Shown here piece after piece: positions 9,581 to 17,804 of a stretch of 38,260 nucleotides of DNA; position 1 is the stretch's first letter; each line of letters starts with the position of its first letter. Both the position numbers and the translations under genes were made by a program. The notes under the pieces are model-generated. The model was not told where the DNA came from, did not search any database, and saw only the letters and a program-made list of their open reading frames with translations. The stretch comes from Candidatus Wolbachia massiliensis (GTDB lineage: Bacteria; Pseudomonadota; Alphaproteobacteria; Rickettsiales; Anaplasmataceae), in contig NZ_CP061738.1 in assembly GCF_014771645.1 (NCBI RefSeq), positions 1-38,260 on the forward strand, written 5' to 3'.

Positions 9581-11044
9581 TTAATCCTTTGCTTCGTAGT
9601 ACTTCTCAACTAACTTATTGAGTAACCTTACACCAAAACCTACTGCTCCTCTTGGACAAATATCAGTACCTTTTTCATGCCAAGCAGTGCCTGCAATATC
9701 TAAATGTGCCCAACAAGTGTTATTCACAAAACGCTGTAAAAACTGTGCAGCCATTATGCTATCTCCACCAGAACCTACAGGAGCTATGTTTTGCACATCA
9801 GCAATAGGTGAATCAATAATTTTATCATAAGTTTCATTCATAGGAAAACGCCATAATTTCTCATTTACTTCATTTCCTACATTAATTAGACGATTTGCTA
9901 ATTCATCATTGTTGGAAAAAAGACCAGCATATTCATTATTTCCAAGAGCGACCACTATAGCACCAGTTAGAGTTGCAAGGTCAATCATAAATTCCGGTGA
10001 AAACCTGTCTTGTGCATACCATAAAGCATCTGCAAGTATAAGCCTTCCTTCCGCATCAGTGTTTAATACTTCTATTGTCTGTCCAGACATTGAAGTTACT
10101 ACGTCACTCGGTCTTTGAGCATTACCGTCTACTGCATTTTCTGCAAGTGCAACCACACCGACTGCATTTACTTTTGCTTTTCGTCCAGCTAGAGTACGCA
10201 TCACCCCAACTACAGTGGCAGAGCCTGCCATGTCGTATTTCATTGACTCCATACCACGTGAAGGTTTGATTGATATTCCACCGGTATCAAACGTTATACC
10301 TTTCCCTACGAAAGTTATCAGTTTTTGTTCCTTAGAAGCCCCATTCCATTTTATTACTACCAATCTTGGCTCTTTACTACTTCCTTGCGCTACTCCAAGT
10401 AGCGCTCCCATTTTTTTCTCTTCTATCTGCTTTTTATCAAGCACTTCAATTTCAAGACCAAACTTGATAAGTTCGTTTTTTATACGATCAGCATAGGATT
10501 CTGGATACAAAACATTGGGTGGCTCAGTAATAAAAGAACGTGCGAGAAATATGCCCTCACCTTCTTGCTTTAAACGCTCAAACGATCTTTCAGCACTGTT
10601 TAGTTGCTCATCTTTTGCTAGTACTGTAATTTCCTCTACTTCTGCAATTTTTTCATCCTTTTTAGTTTTATACTTATCAAACTTAAAACTACGCAGAAAT
10701 GCACCATATGCAACATTTTCTGCACTGCCTTCTATTGAAACTGCCGCTTTTTTGATTTTTAATCTGCTTAGTTCACAATATATTTTACCGCCTATATTTA
10801 ATTCCTTATTTCTGTCCCATTCATCTTTCTTACCGAGCCCAATAACTATAACATTTTTTCCCGCTGATGAAGTAACAGAGAAAAATTCACCAAAGCCTCC
10901 GTTGAAGTCACTAAATTTTTTGATGTTATCTATAACTTGCTTGCCTTGCAAAACCTTGTCATTACTTATGGACTCATCATCTTCAAATAAACCTACCACT
11001 AGCGTCTCAAAATCAGGTAAATCTTTGGAAATTGTTATTTTCAT
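9581..11044 (-). CDS. pepA: Leucyl (cytosol) aminopeptidase PepA
   Basis: An M17-family metallo-aminopeptidase that releases N-terminal residues from peptides in the cytosol. The C-terminal catalytic domain shows the metal and active-site motifs: VGKGITFDTGG (Lys248, Asp253), then the signature NTDAEGRL at residues 328-335. The N-terminal macrodomain-like half is more divergent, as usual. An open frame continues upstream to 11101, but the ATG at 11044 is preceded by a good GGAG ribosome site and gives the family start, MKI followed by a strand. The resulting 487 residues fit the family. Transcribed away from the dioxygenase-like gene's end, possibly from its own promoter. Confidence 0.93.
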   Translation of the reverse strand: MKITISKDLPDFETLVVGLFEDDESISNDKVLQGKQVIDNIKKFSDFNGGFGEFFSVTSSAGKNVIVIGLGKKDEWDRNKELNIGGKIYCELSRLKIKKAAVSIEGSAENVAYGAFLRSFKFDKYKTKKDEKIAEVEEITVLAKDEQLNSAERSFERLKQEGEGIFLARSFITEPPNVLYPESYADRIKNELIKFGLEIEVLDKKQIEEKKMGALLGVAQGSSKEPRLVVIKWNGASKEQKLITFVGKGITFDTGGISIKPSRGMESMKYDMAGSATVVGVMRTLAGRKAKVNAVGVVALAENAVDGNAQRPSDVVTSMSGQTIEVLNTDAEGRLILADALWYAQDRFSPEFMIDLATLTGAIVVALGNNEYAGLFSNNDELANRLINVGNEVNEKLWRFPMNETYDKIIDSPIADVQNIAPVGSGGDSIMAAQFLQRFVNNTCWAHLDIAGTAWHEKGTDICPRGAVGFGVRLLNKLVEKYYEAKD

Positions 11045-11178
11045 TGCTGATATCTCCGTTGCAAATAATTGTAAACTGTACATAAAGTATAGTAAAAACA
11101 TTAGTAGTATGTTTTCATATACATTTTAATACGATGGCACCCAAGGTTACTATGAATTCCCCTTATATGCAAGGCTTT

Positions 11179-11820
11179 TTATCTTTTATTAGAGAATTTA
11201 CTGTATCCACCCAAGGTAATGTTAAACGTGTAGGTTTTTATGACCCGATCATTATAAGTAAATGGTGCTATTAGAAGAGTTGCAAGCCCACTGTCAATCA
11301 AACTCCCAAGAACAGAGTCGGCACAGTTGTCACAATTATGGTTAGCAAAAAACATTTGTGTTGTGAATTCTGGAAAATCTGGATGTTGAACTAAAAAATT
11401 AATGTGAGGGGCTCTATCACCAATTTTGCCAGGTTCTATTGTAATAAAATTATAATAGCCAAGATTATTCACTATAAATCTTCCTGATCCAGCAAAATTT
11501 GGATCGAGCTCTACATTCTCATCATAATGGTTCACACCATGTGAATTTGCGTGCCATATGGAAACCACAGCATTCTGTATTGGCAAACAGTTTATATCAG
11601 TCACTCTACCCACTATGTTTATCAATTCTCCTGTTGCACCATTTGGAGAACCAGGCTTTCTTCTTAAATTGTTTGAAGAGTTAAAATTTTTTGGCCTTGT
11701 ATCAAGGTCATGGATCTCTGGAGTTTCAATACAGTTAAGCAAGACAGGATCAGCTGCAAGTAATGAAAAACTAAATATAGTGTGCACTAAAAGTGCTAGT
11801 AAGATATTTTTCACATTCAT
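11179..11820 (-). CDS. Exported intradiol dioxygenase-like protein
   Basis: Resembles the catalytic beta-sandwich of protocatechuate 3,4-dioxygenase-type intradiol ring-cleavage enzymes. The 213-residue form from the ATG at 11820 begins with a clear signal peptide (MNVKNILLALLVHTIFSFSL then LAAD), so this start is preferred to the upstream ATG at 11868. Family landmarks are visible: a GxYxFxTIxPG-type strand (Tyr123), RAPHI (Arg136, His139), and TTQMFF. In canonical enzymes the iron ligands are two Tyr and the two His of an HIH motif; here that motif reads HIN, so the fourth ligand appears to be Asn141. The protein is therefore either an altered-metal-site enzyme or a non-catalytic exported relative. 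Its natural substrate is unknown. Confidence 0.8.
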   Translation of the reverse strand: MNVKNILLALLVHTIFSFSLLAADPVLLNCIETPEIHDLDTRPKNFNSSNNLRRKPGSPNGATGELINIVGRVTDINCLPIQNAVVSIWHANSHGVNHYDENVELDPNFAGSGRFIVNNLGYYNFITIEPGKIGDRAPHINFLVQHPDFPEFTTQMFFANHNCDNCADSVLGSLIDSGLATLLIAPFTYNDRVIKTYTFNITLGGYSKFSNKR

Positions 11821-11887
11821 CTTATTTATAATGCCCTTATTTAAATTATAGCAGCTTTTTTCTTTCATTAAAGATGAGACTCCTTTG

Positions 11888-12205
11888 CTATTTCATATCA
11901 AGAACAATCATGAGTTCACTAGGGTTCACATAACCTAAAGTATCTTTTGCTTGTTCATCAAGCAAATCTAGATCTAAGCTTTTCTCATATAAGCCAAATA
12001 CTTTGTTACTCAACCTTTCCTTTTCAAACAAGACATTTTCTAGCAAAAGTTTATTGTACTCTATCTCTTTTTTTAAATCCATCAACGCTAATAAGCCACG
12101 TTTGCCTGTAACTGTGCTAATGCTGAAATACAGTGTAAGAGAAGAAACAAACAAGGCTACACTTAAATACAGTAACTTTTTCTTTTTTTGAGATATAAGC
12201 ACCAC
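11888..12205 (-). CDS. FtsB/DivIC-like septum formation initiator
   Basis: A 105-residue bitopic protein: a basic cytosolic N-terminus (SQKKKKLLYL), one membrane helix (about residues 12-30), then a leucine-rich coiled coil (about 38-75). A short C-terminal segment with the LGYVNPSE motif is typical of FtsB/DivIC proteins. These link FtsL and FtsQ in the divisome. The frame opens with GTG GTG; no ATG start exists in this frame. It may be the last gene of a short minus-strand run. The assignment is based on architecture plus the C-terminal motif. Confidence 0.75.
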   Translation of the reverse strand: MVLISQKKKKLLYLSVALFVSSLTLYFSISTVTGKRGLLALMDLKKEIEYNKLLLENVLFEKERLSNKVFGLYEKSLDLDLLDEQAKDTLGYVNPSELMIVLDMK

Positions 12206-12208
12206 ACT

Positions 12209-12539
12209 TTTACATATAAGAAATTGAGAAATGTATAATATGAAAAGGTAAATAAAAAACTAAACACCCTAACTGTAACTTAGAGCCAAGTGTTTATATC
12301 AGAGTGTGTAATTGACACCTAATATCACTACCCCCTTTGTCTAAGAACCTTGACGTGCTTTACACCTTGGCTTTACTTTATTTATAATGTAAATCTTACT
12401 ACCCCTTTTTACAACTTTACAATTCTTATCTCTGTTGCGATGGGATTTCAATGACCCTTTAACTTTCATGTCTATAAATGAGAACAAAATTACCTTACAT
12501 TATGATCACTTATAAAGAGTTAGTCAATTGGTAAATTCT
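12209..12539. other. 331-base intergenic stretch, nothing identified
   Basis: An AT-rich gap between two minus-strand genes. The minus strand has two G-rich patches, GGGGTAGTAAGATTTAC and GGGGGTAGTGATATTAGG, about 70 bases apart, which look like a loose direct repeat. I looked for tmRNA, SRP RNA and RNase P cores and saw none. It could hold the promoter of the FtsB-like gene or a small RNA, but the sequence alone does not show one. Confidence 0.3.
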
Positions 12540-13358
12540 TCACATTTTATTAAAATATTGTATAATTGTTGCTGATACCTCTTCAATCGACTTTTGTGTT
12601 ACATCAATAATTGGCCAATTGTTCTGTTTAAAGAGCTCTTCTGCTTTTTTAATTTCCTTTTCTACTTTCTGGGGGTCAGCATATATATTGTTGCCTTCGT
12701 TATTAATTGAAGTAAGCCTATTTTTGCGTATTTCTACTAACCTATTGACGTCTATTGTTAATCCTATTACCAATTTGTTCTTTAATTTTGCTAAGTCGAT
12801 ATAAAAGGGTACCTCGTTAACGAAAGGAATATTTGCAACTTTATAGCCACGATAAGCTAAATACATACTGGTAGGAGATTTTGATGTGCGTGAGACTCCA
12901 ACCAAAATTATATCTGCTTTATCGATATCTTGAAAGTTTTGTCCGTCATCATGATTGATAGTGTAGTTTATTGCCTCAATGCGCTGAAAATATTCATTGT
13001 TTATTTCAGTATGCAAGTCAAGCTTTTCATCTTTTTCAATTTCAAGATAGGACGAAATTTCTCTAATAATATGTGATAATATTGCTCTATAAGGAATTTT
13101 CAATTGCATACAGTTATCTTTTAGATATCTTCTTAGCTCATCATCAGTAATGGTGCATATAACAAAGTTATGTTCATTGCTTTTCCTATTTATTTCCTCC
13201 AAAATTTTATCAATCTGCCCTTCTTCCTTTACAAAAGACCAAACATATTCGACCGTTTCTACAGAACGAAAGTGTTTCAGAGCTGATTTTGCAACTGATA
13301 TAACAGTTTCACCACTTGAATCCGATACTAAGTGTAGATTAAGTTTTTTAACGGTCAT
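12540..13358 (-). CDS. ppsR: Bifunctional kinase/phosphorylase regulating pyruvate dikinase (DUF299)
   Basis: A 272-residue member of the PpsR/PDRP family. These proteins phosphorylate with ADP, and dephosphorylate with phosphate, a threonine next to the catalytic histidine of PEP synthase or pyruvate phosphate dikinase, switching the enzyme off or on. The family N-terminus ([11 protein letters not shown]) and the nucleotide-binding loop [11 protein letters not shown] at residues 154-164 are both present, as are the following [15 protein letters not shown] and [18 protein letters not shown] segments. Length is normal. The target enzyme is not in this window; in Wolbachia it would be pyruvate phosphate dikinase, which links pyruvate to gluconeogenesis. 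Divergent from ccmC. Confidence 0.92.
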   Translation of the reverse strand: MTVKKLNLHLVSDSSGETVISVAKSALKHFRSVETVEYVWSFVKEEGQIDKILEEINRKSNEHNFVICTITDDELRRYLKDNCMQLKIPYRAILSHIIREISSYLEIEKDEKLDLHTEINNEYFQRIEAINYTINHDDGQNFQDIDKADIILVGVSRTSKSPTSMYLAYRGYKVANIPFVNEVPFYIDLAKLKNKLVIGLTIDVNRLVEIRKNRLTSINNEGNNIYADPQKVEKEIKKAEELFKQNNWPIIDVTQKSIEEVSATIIQYFNKM

Positions 13359-13481
13359 ATTTTATATAGCATTAAGCAGTAGCTATTGAAATTATGCTAA
13401 TTTTTTGACTTGAGTAAATGCAGACTGTTGATAAAACTCAAACTAATTGATAAATTCTTAATTCAACTATTCTTAAAACAA

Positions 13482-14192
13482 ATGTTTTTATTAAAACCTA
13501 CAAACTTCTCTTACTTTTCCAGGAAAGCTTTGCCTTGGCTTGGGGTTATCTGTTTTATATGTTTTTTAGTTGGAATATTTTTAGCTTTATTCTTTTCTCC
13601 AGAGGATTATAAACAAGGAGAAATTGTACGAATTATGTATCTTCACGTGCCTTCTGCATGGCTTTCTCTTGGAGTATATGGATTAATTGCTTTACTAAGT
13701 TTCATTTTCTTAGTGTGGAACAATAGTATTGCTAGTGTTTTAGCACATGCTGCTGCCCCTGCAGGAACAGTCTTTTCTGCAATATGTTTAATCACAGGCA
13801 GCATCTGGGGAAAAGGAACTTGGGGAACTTGGTGGGTATGGGATGCAAGGCTTACTTCAATGTTGATTTTATTTTTCCTATACATAGGATACCTTTCATT
13901 GTGGAGCGCCTTTGATAATGAGGAAAGGGCTAAAAAATCAGCAGCAGTGTTTGCTATCTTTAGTGCTATCAATATTCCTATAGTAAAATTTTCTGTGAAT
14001 TTGTGGTCTACTCTCCATCAACCAGCAAGTATTCTAAGAAAAGGTGGAGTAGCAATAGAGGGTTCTTTGCTGTTGCCGTTAATTACAATGTTTATATTTT
14101 GTACCACATTTTTTTTAGTAGTGTGGATATTATATGCCCTTCATTTAATCAATTTATATAAAATAAAAAGAGAAATTAGTGTGCGGTATTAG
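13482..14192 (+). CDS. ccmC: Haem exporter/handling protein CcmC
   Basis: Part of system-I cytochrome c maturation: CcmC presents haem to CcmE in the periplasm. The tryptophan-rich WWD signature WGKGTWGTWWVWDARLTS is at about residues 109-126. Two flanking haem-ligand histidines are in YLHVPSAW (His55) and STLHQPAS, and six hydrophobic segments are visible. The frame is open upstream to a TTG at 13410, but the ATG at 13482 gives a 236-residue protein of normal CcmC length, so I use it. It is the only ccm gene in the window; scattered ccm genes are usual in Rickettsiales. It serves the cytochrome c encoded at 8.1-8.7 kb. A bidirectional terminator follows. Confidence 0.93.
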   Translation: MFLLKPTNFSYFSRKALPWLGVICFICFLVGIFLALFFSPEDYKQGEIVRIMYLHVPSAWLSLGVYGLIALLSFIFLVWNNSIASVLAHAAAPAGTVFSAICLITGSIWGKGTWGTWWVWDARLTSMLILFFLYIGYLSLWSAFDNEERAKKSAAVFAIFSAINIPIVKFSVNLWSTLHQPASILRKGGVAIEGSLLLPLITMFIFCTTFFLVVWILYALHLINLYKIKREISVRY

Positions 14193-14262
14193 ATATAGCT
14201 GAAATGACTGACAACATCCTGCTGCAATATCTTAACTATGAATTGTGGTTTTTTAGAAGATA

Positions 14263-14289
14263 AAAGAGGCAGATTTAACCTGCCTCTTT
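14263..14289. terminator. Bidirectional terminator between ccmC and a convergent gene
   Basis: A perfect 10-bp stem, AAAGAGGCAG / CTGCCTCTTT, with a 7-base loop lies between the convergent stops at 14192 and 14311. It has a T-rich tail on the minus-strand side (CTCTTTTATCTT) and a weaker one on the plus side, so it can serve both genes. Confidence 0.75.
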
Positions 14290-14310
14290 AGCTTTACTTA
14301 ACTATACTGC

Positions 14311-14931
14311 TTATTTTTTTTGTTCTTGAGCAGGCTGTTCAACAACAACTGAGCATAAATAAGGGTTAACTTCTTTAGCACCTTCTTTGTCTAAACCTAA
14401 TTCTGCCAAAATTTTATCTGCATCTTTTATTTCTGTAGATTTATCCCCATCTTTCACTATTAGTGAATTTATATTGAAGAGTAAAGTATTGCCTTGCTCC
14501 TTGGTAAACTTATCACCAATAATAACACGGTAGCTCTTGTCTCCTAAGCTGAAATCTATATAATATTGGCCTTCTTTCACATTACCTTGGTTATCTTTAA
14601 CTTGGTTGTTTGCTTTCATTTCCTCAAACACATCTCTTGTTATTAGCAACCCATCCTTAGTAATCTTCGGAACTTTTTCCTCAGATATTTTGTTATTTCT
14701 GCTGATGGCATATACTGCTAAACCAATTAGTGCAACAGCAACAGTTGCTAATATACCCATTCCAAGTGGTGTAGCTGCAAAAGCTGCAAGTGGAGCTAAA
14801 ACCGGAGTTGAAGATGCCCAATATGGTGATGAAAGTGCTACTGCTGCGCCTACGATATACAGAGAAGTAAGTGCAACAAGAGCAGTATTTGTTTTGTGGA
14901 ATTGACCACTATGATTTTTGAAAGTTGACAT
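14311..14931 (-). CDS. Two-helix membrane protein with soluble C-terminal domain, unknown
   Basis: I do not recognise the family. Of its 206 residues, about 1-20 are polar, two hydrophobic segments follow (about 18-37 and 47-76), and the remaining 125 residues form a soluble mixed alpha/beta region. That region contains KITKDGLLITRDVFEEM and SYRVIIGDKF segments and ends in a Gln/Glu/Lys-rich tail. The start at 14931 is supported by AAGGA seven bases upstream. The layout resembles other Wolbachia lineage-specific membrane proteins, including the C-terminal hairpin protein at 29.9 kb, but with the hairpin at the opposite end. It is convergent with ccmC and shares its terminator. Confidence 0.75.
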   Translation of the reverse strand: MSTFKNHSGQFHKTNTALVALTSLYIVGAAVALSSPYWASSTPVLAPLAAFAATPLGMGILATVAVALIGLAVYAISRNNKISEEKVPKITKDGLLITRDVFEEMKANNQVKDNQGNVKEGQYYIDFSLGDKSYRVIIGDKFTKEQGNTLLFNINSLIVKDGDKSTEIKDADKILAELGLDKEGAKEVNPYLCSVVVEQPAQEQKK

Positions 14932-15039
14932 AACTATTCCTTTAATAAAATATCAATATACTTAAAATTATATGTAAAAAATGCTGTAGTCAAGAAACTT
15001 TTTACGTAACAGCTAATTTACAGGTAGTGTGTGCATAAA

Positions 15040-15501
15040 CTACCTGCCACTTGAGCCAAAGCCTCCCGTATTTCGGTCAGTTTCTTCTATGCAGAACTCT
15101 TCTCTATTATCCCAAATTACCAAAGGTACAGGAGCAATAAGGATTTGCGCAATTCTATCTCCTCTTTTTATCTCATATGGCTGATCACTTAGATTAATTA
15201 GGCAAATTTTAACCTCACCTCGATAGTCAGAATCTATAGTACCCGGAGAATTTAAGACAGTGATTCCATATTTTGCAGCGAGGCCAGAACGCGGGCGGAC
15301 CTGTCCCTCAAAACCGTTTGGTATTGCAATTACAATTCCAGTTGGAATAAGTAACCTTTCAAGTGGATTTAAAACAGCAGAGTTATTTAGTGCAGCATAA
15401 AGATCCATACCAGCACTCTGCACAGTTGCATAACATGGAAGAGGTAGGTCTTTCCCGTGTGGTAATTTTTTTATTTCTACTTTAATCTTACTTCTTTGCA
15501 C
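15040..15501 (-). CDS. dut: dUTP diphosphatase (dUTPase)
   Basis: Hydrolyses dUTP to dUMP and pyrophosphate, keeping uracil out of DNA and supplying the thymidylate precursor. All five trimeric-dUTPase motifs are present in 153 residues: SAGMDLYA (29-36), RPRSGLAAK (69-77), GTIDSDYRGEV (87-97, with the catalytic Asp), RGDRIAQIL (113-121) and the P-loop-like RNTGGFGSSG (143-152). The start is GTG at 15501, with GAAGG five bases upstream and no better ATG. Complete and apparently functional. Downstream sequence toward 15.0 kb is unremarkable; upstream is a repeat-rich gap. Confidence 0.95.
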   Translation of the reverse strand: MQRSKIKVEIKKLPHGKDLPLPCYATVQSAGMDLYAALNNSAVLNPLERLLIPTGIVIAIPNGFEGQVRPRSGLAAKYGITVLNSPGTIDSDYRGEVKICLINLSDQPYEIKRGDRIAQILIAPVPLVIWDNREEFCIEETDRNTGGFGSSGR

Positions 15502-15585
15502 TTTACCTTCTAAAACTCAAGTTATAGCATGTAAATTTTATCTGCAAAAGCGATAAATGTTACATTAGGTCCTACCAACAAGTAC

Positions 15586-15790
15586 CACGTCATACCGCGA
15601 TTCATTCGCAGGATGGCAGTACCCCTATGATGCTGACATCCAGAAAAAAAGGAGGGCAGTACACAACTGTACGAACATTTGTTTTGCCAAGGTCAACAAA
15701 CGGTGTCATGGAAGTCCAGCTCTTTCTCACACCGAAGACAGTGCTTGACCGCGATTCATTACCCCACGTCATACCGCGATTCATTCGCGG
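15586..15790. repeat. Tandem pair of dispersed repeats with palindromic core
   Basis: The 24-base block beginning CACGTCATACCGCG occurs at 15586-15609 and again at 15765-15788, each followed by a GGATGGCAGT-type segment. A third, partial match (GACCGCGATTCATT) lies at about 15747-15760. In the second copy CCGCG (15774-15778) pairs with CGCGG (15786-15790) around a 7-base loop. This has the look of the small palindromic elements scattered through Wolbachia and Rickettsia genomes. No protein is encoded. Confidence 0.65.
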
Positions 15791-15824
15791 TCAAACAGGA
15801 TGGCAGTGCCTCTATGGTGTCATC

Positions 15825-15842
15825 CCAGTGCCCAGACACTGG
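15825..15842. repeat. Small palindrome (CCAGTG/CACTGG)
   Basis: CCAGTG at 15825-15830 pairs with CACTGG at 15837-15842 around 6 bases, embedded in GTCATCCCAGTG. The same core occurs in the larger inverted repeat at 36.94 kb, so this is probably a second member of one dispersed repeat family. The rest of 15843-16043 holds no gene that I can support. Confidence 0.5.
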
Positions 15843-16043
15843 CTTTCTCACACTGAAGGTGTCTCACGGTGCTTGACCACGGTGGTATCTCATGGATCTT
15901 GCTAGAGAGGAAGGACACACAGAAATTATGAGTATTAGATGGTACTAAAAAAAAATCTATTACTATAAGCCGCCAGCGGTAACTTTGAATCTCATTTAAT
16001 TGGTATAACAATAACCAGCAAGAACAAGGGCATCGGGAAATTT

Positions 16044-16725
16044 TTAGGCTGTTTCTTCCTGAAGTTGTTTTATTTCATCGTGTGAAAGACCGGTTGTTTG
16101 AGAGATAATATCAACAGAAACACCAGCTTTGAGTAGGTTTTTTGCAACTTCAATATCCCTTTCTCTTCTCCCTTCCGCCTTGCCTTCAATTTTTCCCATC
16201 TCCTCACCAATTTTGATGCCGCGTTCTTGACCAATAAGAATGCCTTCGTGTCTGCCGCGTTCTTGTCCGATAAGGATGCCTTCTTCTCTACCTTTTTCAG
16301 TAGCGTCATCGAGTTTCTGGGCGAGAACAGCTTTTTCATCACGAATACGCTTGATTTCTTGTTCGTAGGCTATAAATTCTTTTTCTGACCAGTTGAATCT
16401 GTTTAGCTCTTCATATGCTTTTTCAATTATTGCATCACTTCCTATTATTTTTTCCAATTCCTTTTCATTAGTCTCGTCTGCATATTTAAAGAAGTAAATC
16501 CATTTTTCAACTATGTCTTCCAACTGATCTTCCTTTGTTTTGAGAAATTTTGGCAATTCAATAAACGTAAAATAAAAGTCTTTTAAATCGTGCGCATTGG
16601 TATTCTCATCCCGAATGGTGTGTTTTGATTTATATTCGGACTTGTCCGGAAACAGGATGCAATCTGCTATAGCAATAAAGATAATCTCTTTAAGATCTTG
16701 ATATTGCTCACCCTTATTAGCCTGT
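16044..16725 (-). pseudogene. Rpn-family nuclease/transposase-like gene, 5' part missing
   Basis: The C-terminal two thirds of a PD-(D/E)XK Rpn-type protein (recombination-promoting nuclease, formerly annotated as putative transposase). The frame is open from the stop at 16044 back to the IS5 end at 16726. It includes family segments on both sides of the internal ATG at 16556: KEIIFIAIADCILFP, then FYFTFIELPKF, then WIYFFKYADE, and finally a repetitive Gly/Glu/Arg region (EEGILIGQERGRHEGILIG) and QLQEETA. The ATG at 16556 is therefore internal, not a true start. The nuclease N-terminus is missing and is not found beyond the IS, so insertion was followed by deletion. The short coding repeat ILIGQERG occurs twice. 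Confidence 0.8.
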
Positions 16726-17686
16726 AGACTTGCTGCAAAATAGTGTAAAAGATGGTAAAGTAAGAAAAAGAGGGATGAGAAGTGAGGGAAAATGAGTCTA
16801 AATTACCATAAAGTAAATAAACACCCAAGAAATTTTCGAGATATAACGGGATTGAAAATAGAAGAATTCGAAAAAATTGTTAAAAAAGTAAGGCCAGAGT
16901 GGGAAAAGCTTGAAAAACAGAAAAAGCGCCACGGAAGAACTGCTAAATTACCAACGCTGGAAGATAAAATGCTGTGCGTAATTTTGTATTATCGGACCTA
17001 CATAACCCACAGATTTTTGGGCTGCCTTTTCAATTTACATAATGCAAATATTTGCCGACTTTTGAAGAAAATAGAGCCGCTACTGGCCAAAAAAATTACC
17101 ATAAAAAAGGACAGAACCCTAACTCCAGAGAGGATTTTGAAGGTACTGGCAGATGTTACAGAACAGCAGATACAGCAGCCAAAAGAAAGCAAAAAACGTA
17201 AGAGATCTTACTCAGGAAAGAAAAAAATGACGACTATGAAAACAGAAATTGTGATCGAAGAAAGTGGGCAAATTCTATCGGTTTCAAGATCTTACCGTGG
17301 GAAAATTCACGATTTTCGGATAAGAAAACAGGAGAAATTGCTGCCTACGGACAGTATAAAGCATGCTGATTCTGGCTATCAGGGATGGCAAAAGTTGCAA
17401 AGTAATGTTGTGATACCATACAAAAAATACCGAAAAAAGCTACTAACTGAGGAGCAAAAGGAGCACAACCGAGAGTTGGCATCATTTAGAATGAGGGTCG
17501 AAAATAAGATACGAGAATTGAAAATATTCAAGATTTTGTCGTACGTTTACCGCAACTTTCAGAAAAAATATAACATGAGATTTAACATAATAGCTGGTCT
17601 CGTGAATTTGAGGCATGGGTTTTAGCCAACTGCTTTTTTAACCTAATTTATCCTGAAATTAGTACGTACCACTTCGCAGCAGGTCT
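16726..17686 (+). mobile_element. IS5-family insertion sequence, copy 1 (961 bp)
   Basis: The ends were defined by comparison with copy 2 at 24549: identity begins and stops at these positions. The imperfect terminal inverted repeats are AGACTTGCTGCAAAAT (left) and AGACCTGCTGCGAAGT (right, reverse complement). If the outermost base pair is excluded, a TA flanks both sides, which could be a 2-bp target duplication. It carries one transposase gene and lies inside an Rpn-family gene. Confidence 0.9.
16792..17625 (+). CDS. IS5-family transposase (copy 1)
   Basis: A 277-residue DDE transposase with an N-terminal helix-turn-helix (about residues 55-100) and a DDE_Tnp_4-like catalytic core. The likely triad is Asp121 in LADVTEQQ, Asp193 in HADSGYQG and Glu237 in RMRVENKIRELK; the last shows the Y/F-R-E-K spacing of the IS5 group. 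The protein is intact and identical to that of copy 2. The two genes differ at one position I can see, a silent change at 16974 (CTG versus CTT). The frame is complete without a frameshift signal, so the element looks recently active. Confidence 0.9.
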   Translation: MSLNYHKVNKHPRNFRDITGLKIEEFEKIVKKVRPEWEKLEKQKKRHGRTAKLPTLEDKMLCVILYYRTYITHRFLGCLFNLHNANICRLLKKIEPLLAKKITIKKDRTLTPERILKVLADVTEQQIQQPKESKKRKRSYSGKKKMTTMKTEIVIEESGQILSVSRSYRGKIHDFRIRKQEKLLPTDSIKHADSGYQGWQKLQSNVVIPYKKYRKKLLTEEQKEHNRELASFRMRVENKIRELKIFKILSYVYRNFQKKYNMRFNIIAGLVNLRHGF

Positions 17687-17804
17687 ATTGTCATTCCACT
17701 TCGCACGGAACATACCCTTGAACAATAGCTCTCTTGCACAACCTGCTTTTTGATGGTAATTTTTGTTTGCTTACACTTCCCAAATACTCCAAGTTATGTT
17801 TTTC

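Noticed and set aside
10515-11129. A 204-codon plus-strand open frame, and several others antisense to pepA
   Set aside because: They are antisense shadows of a well-supported aminopeptidase, Ser/Leu-rich with no ribosome site or family match.
12209-12539. A possible tmRNA, SRP RNA or other structured RNA in the long gap
   Set aside because: I looked for the conserved cores on both strands and found no matching stem or tag-reading frame. The G-rich direct repeat alone is not enough.
15627-15905. Open frames across the repeat region upstream of dut
   Set aside because: They consist of palindromic repeat copies in several frames on both strands, with no ribosome site or protein-like composition.
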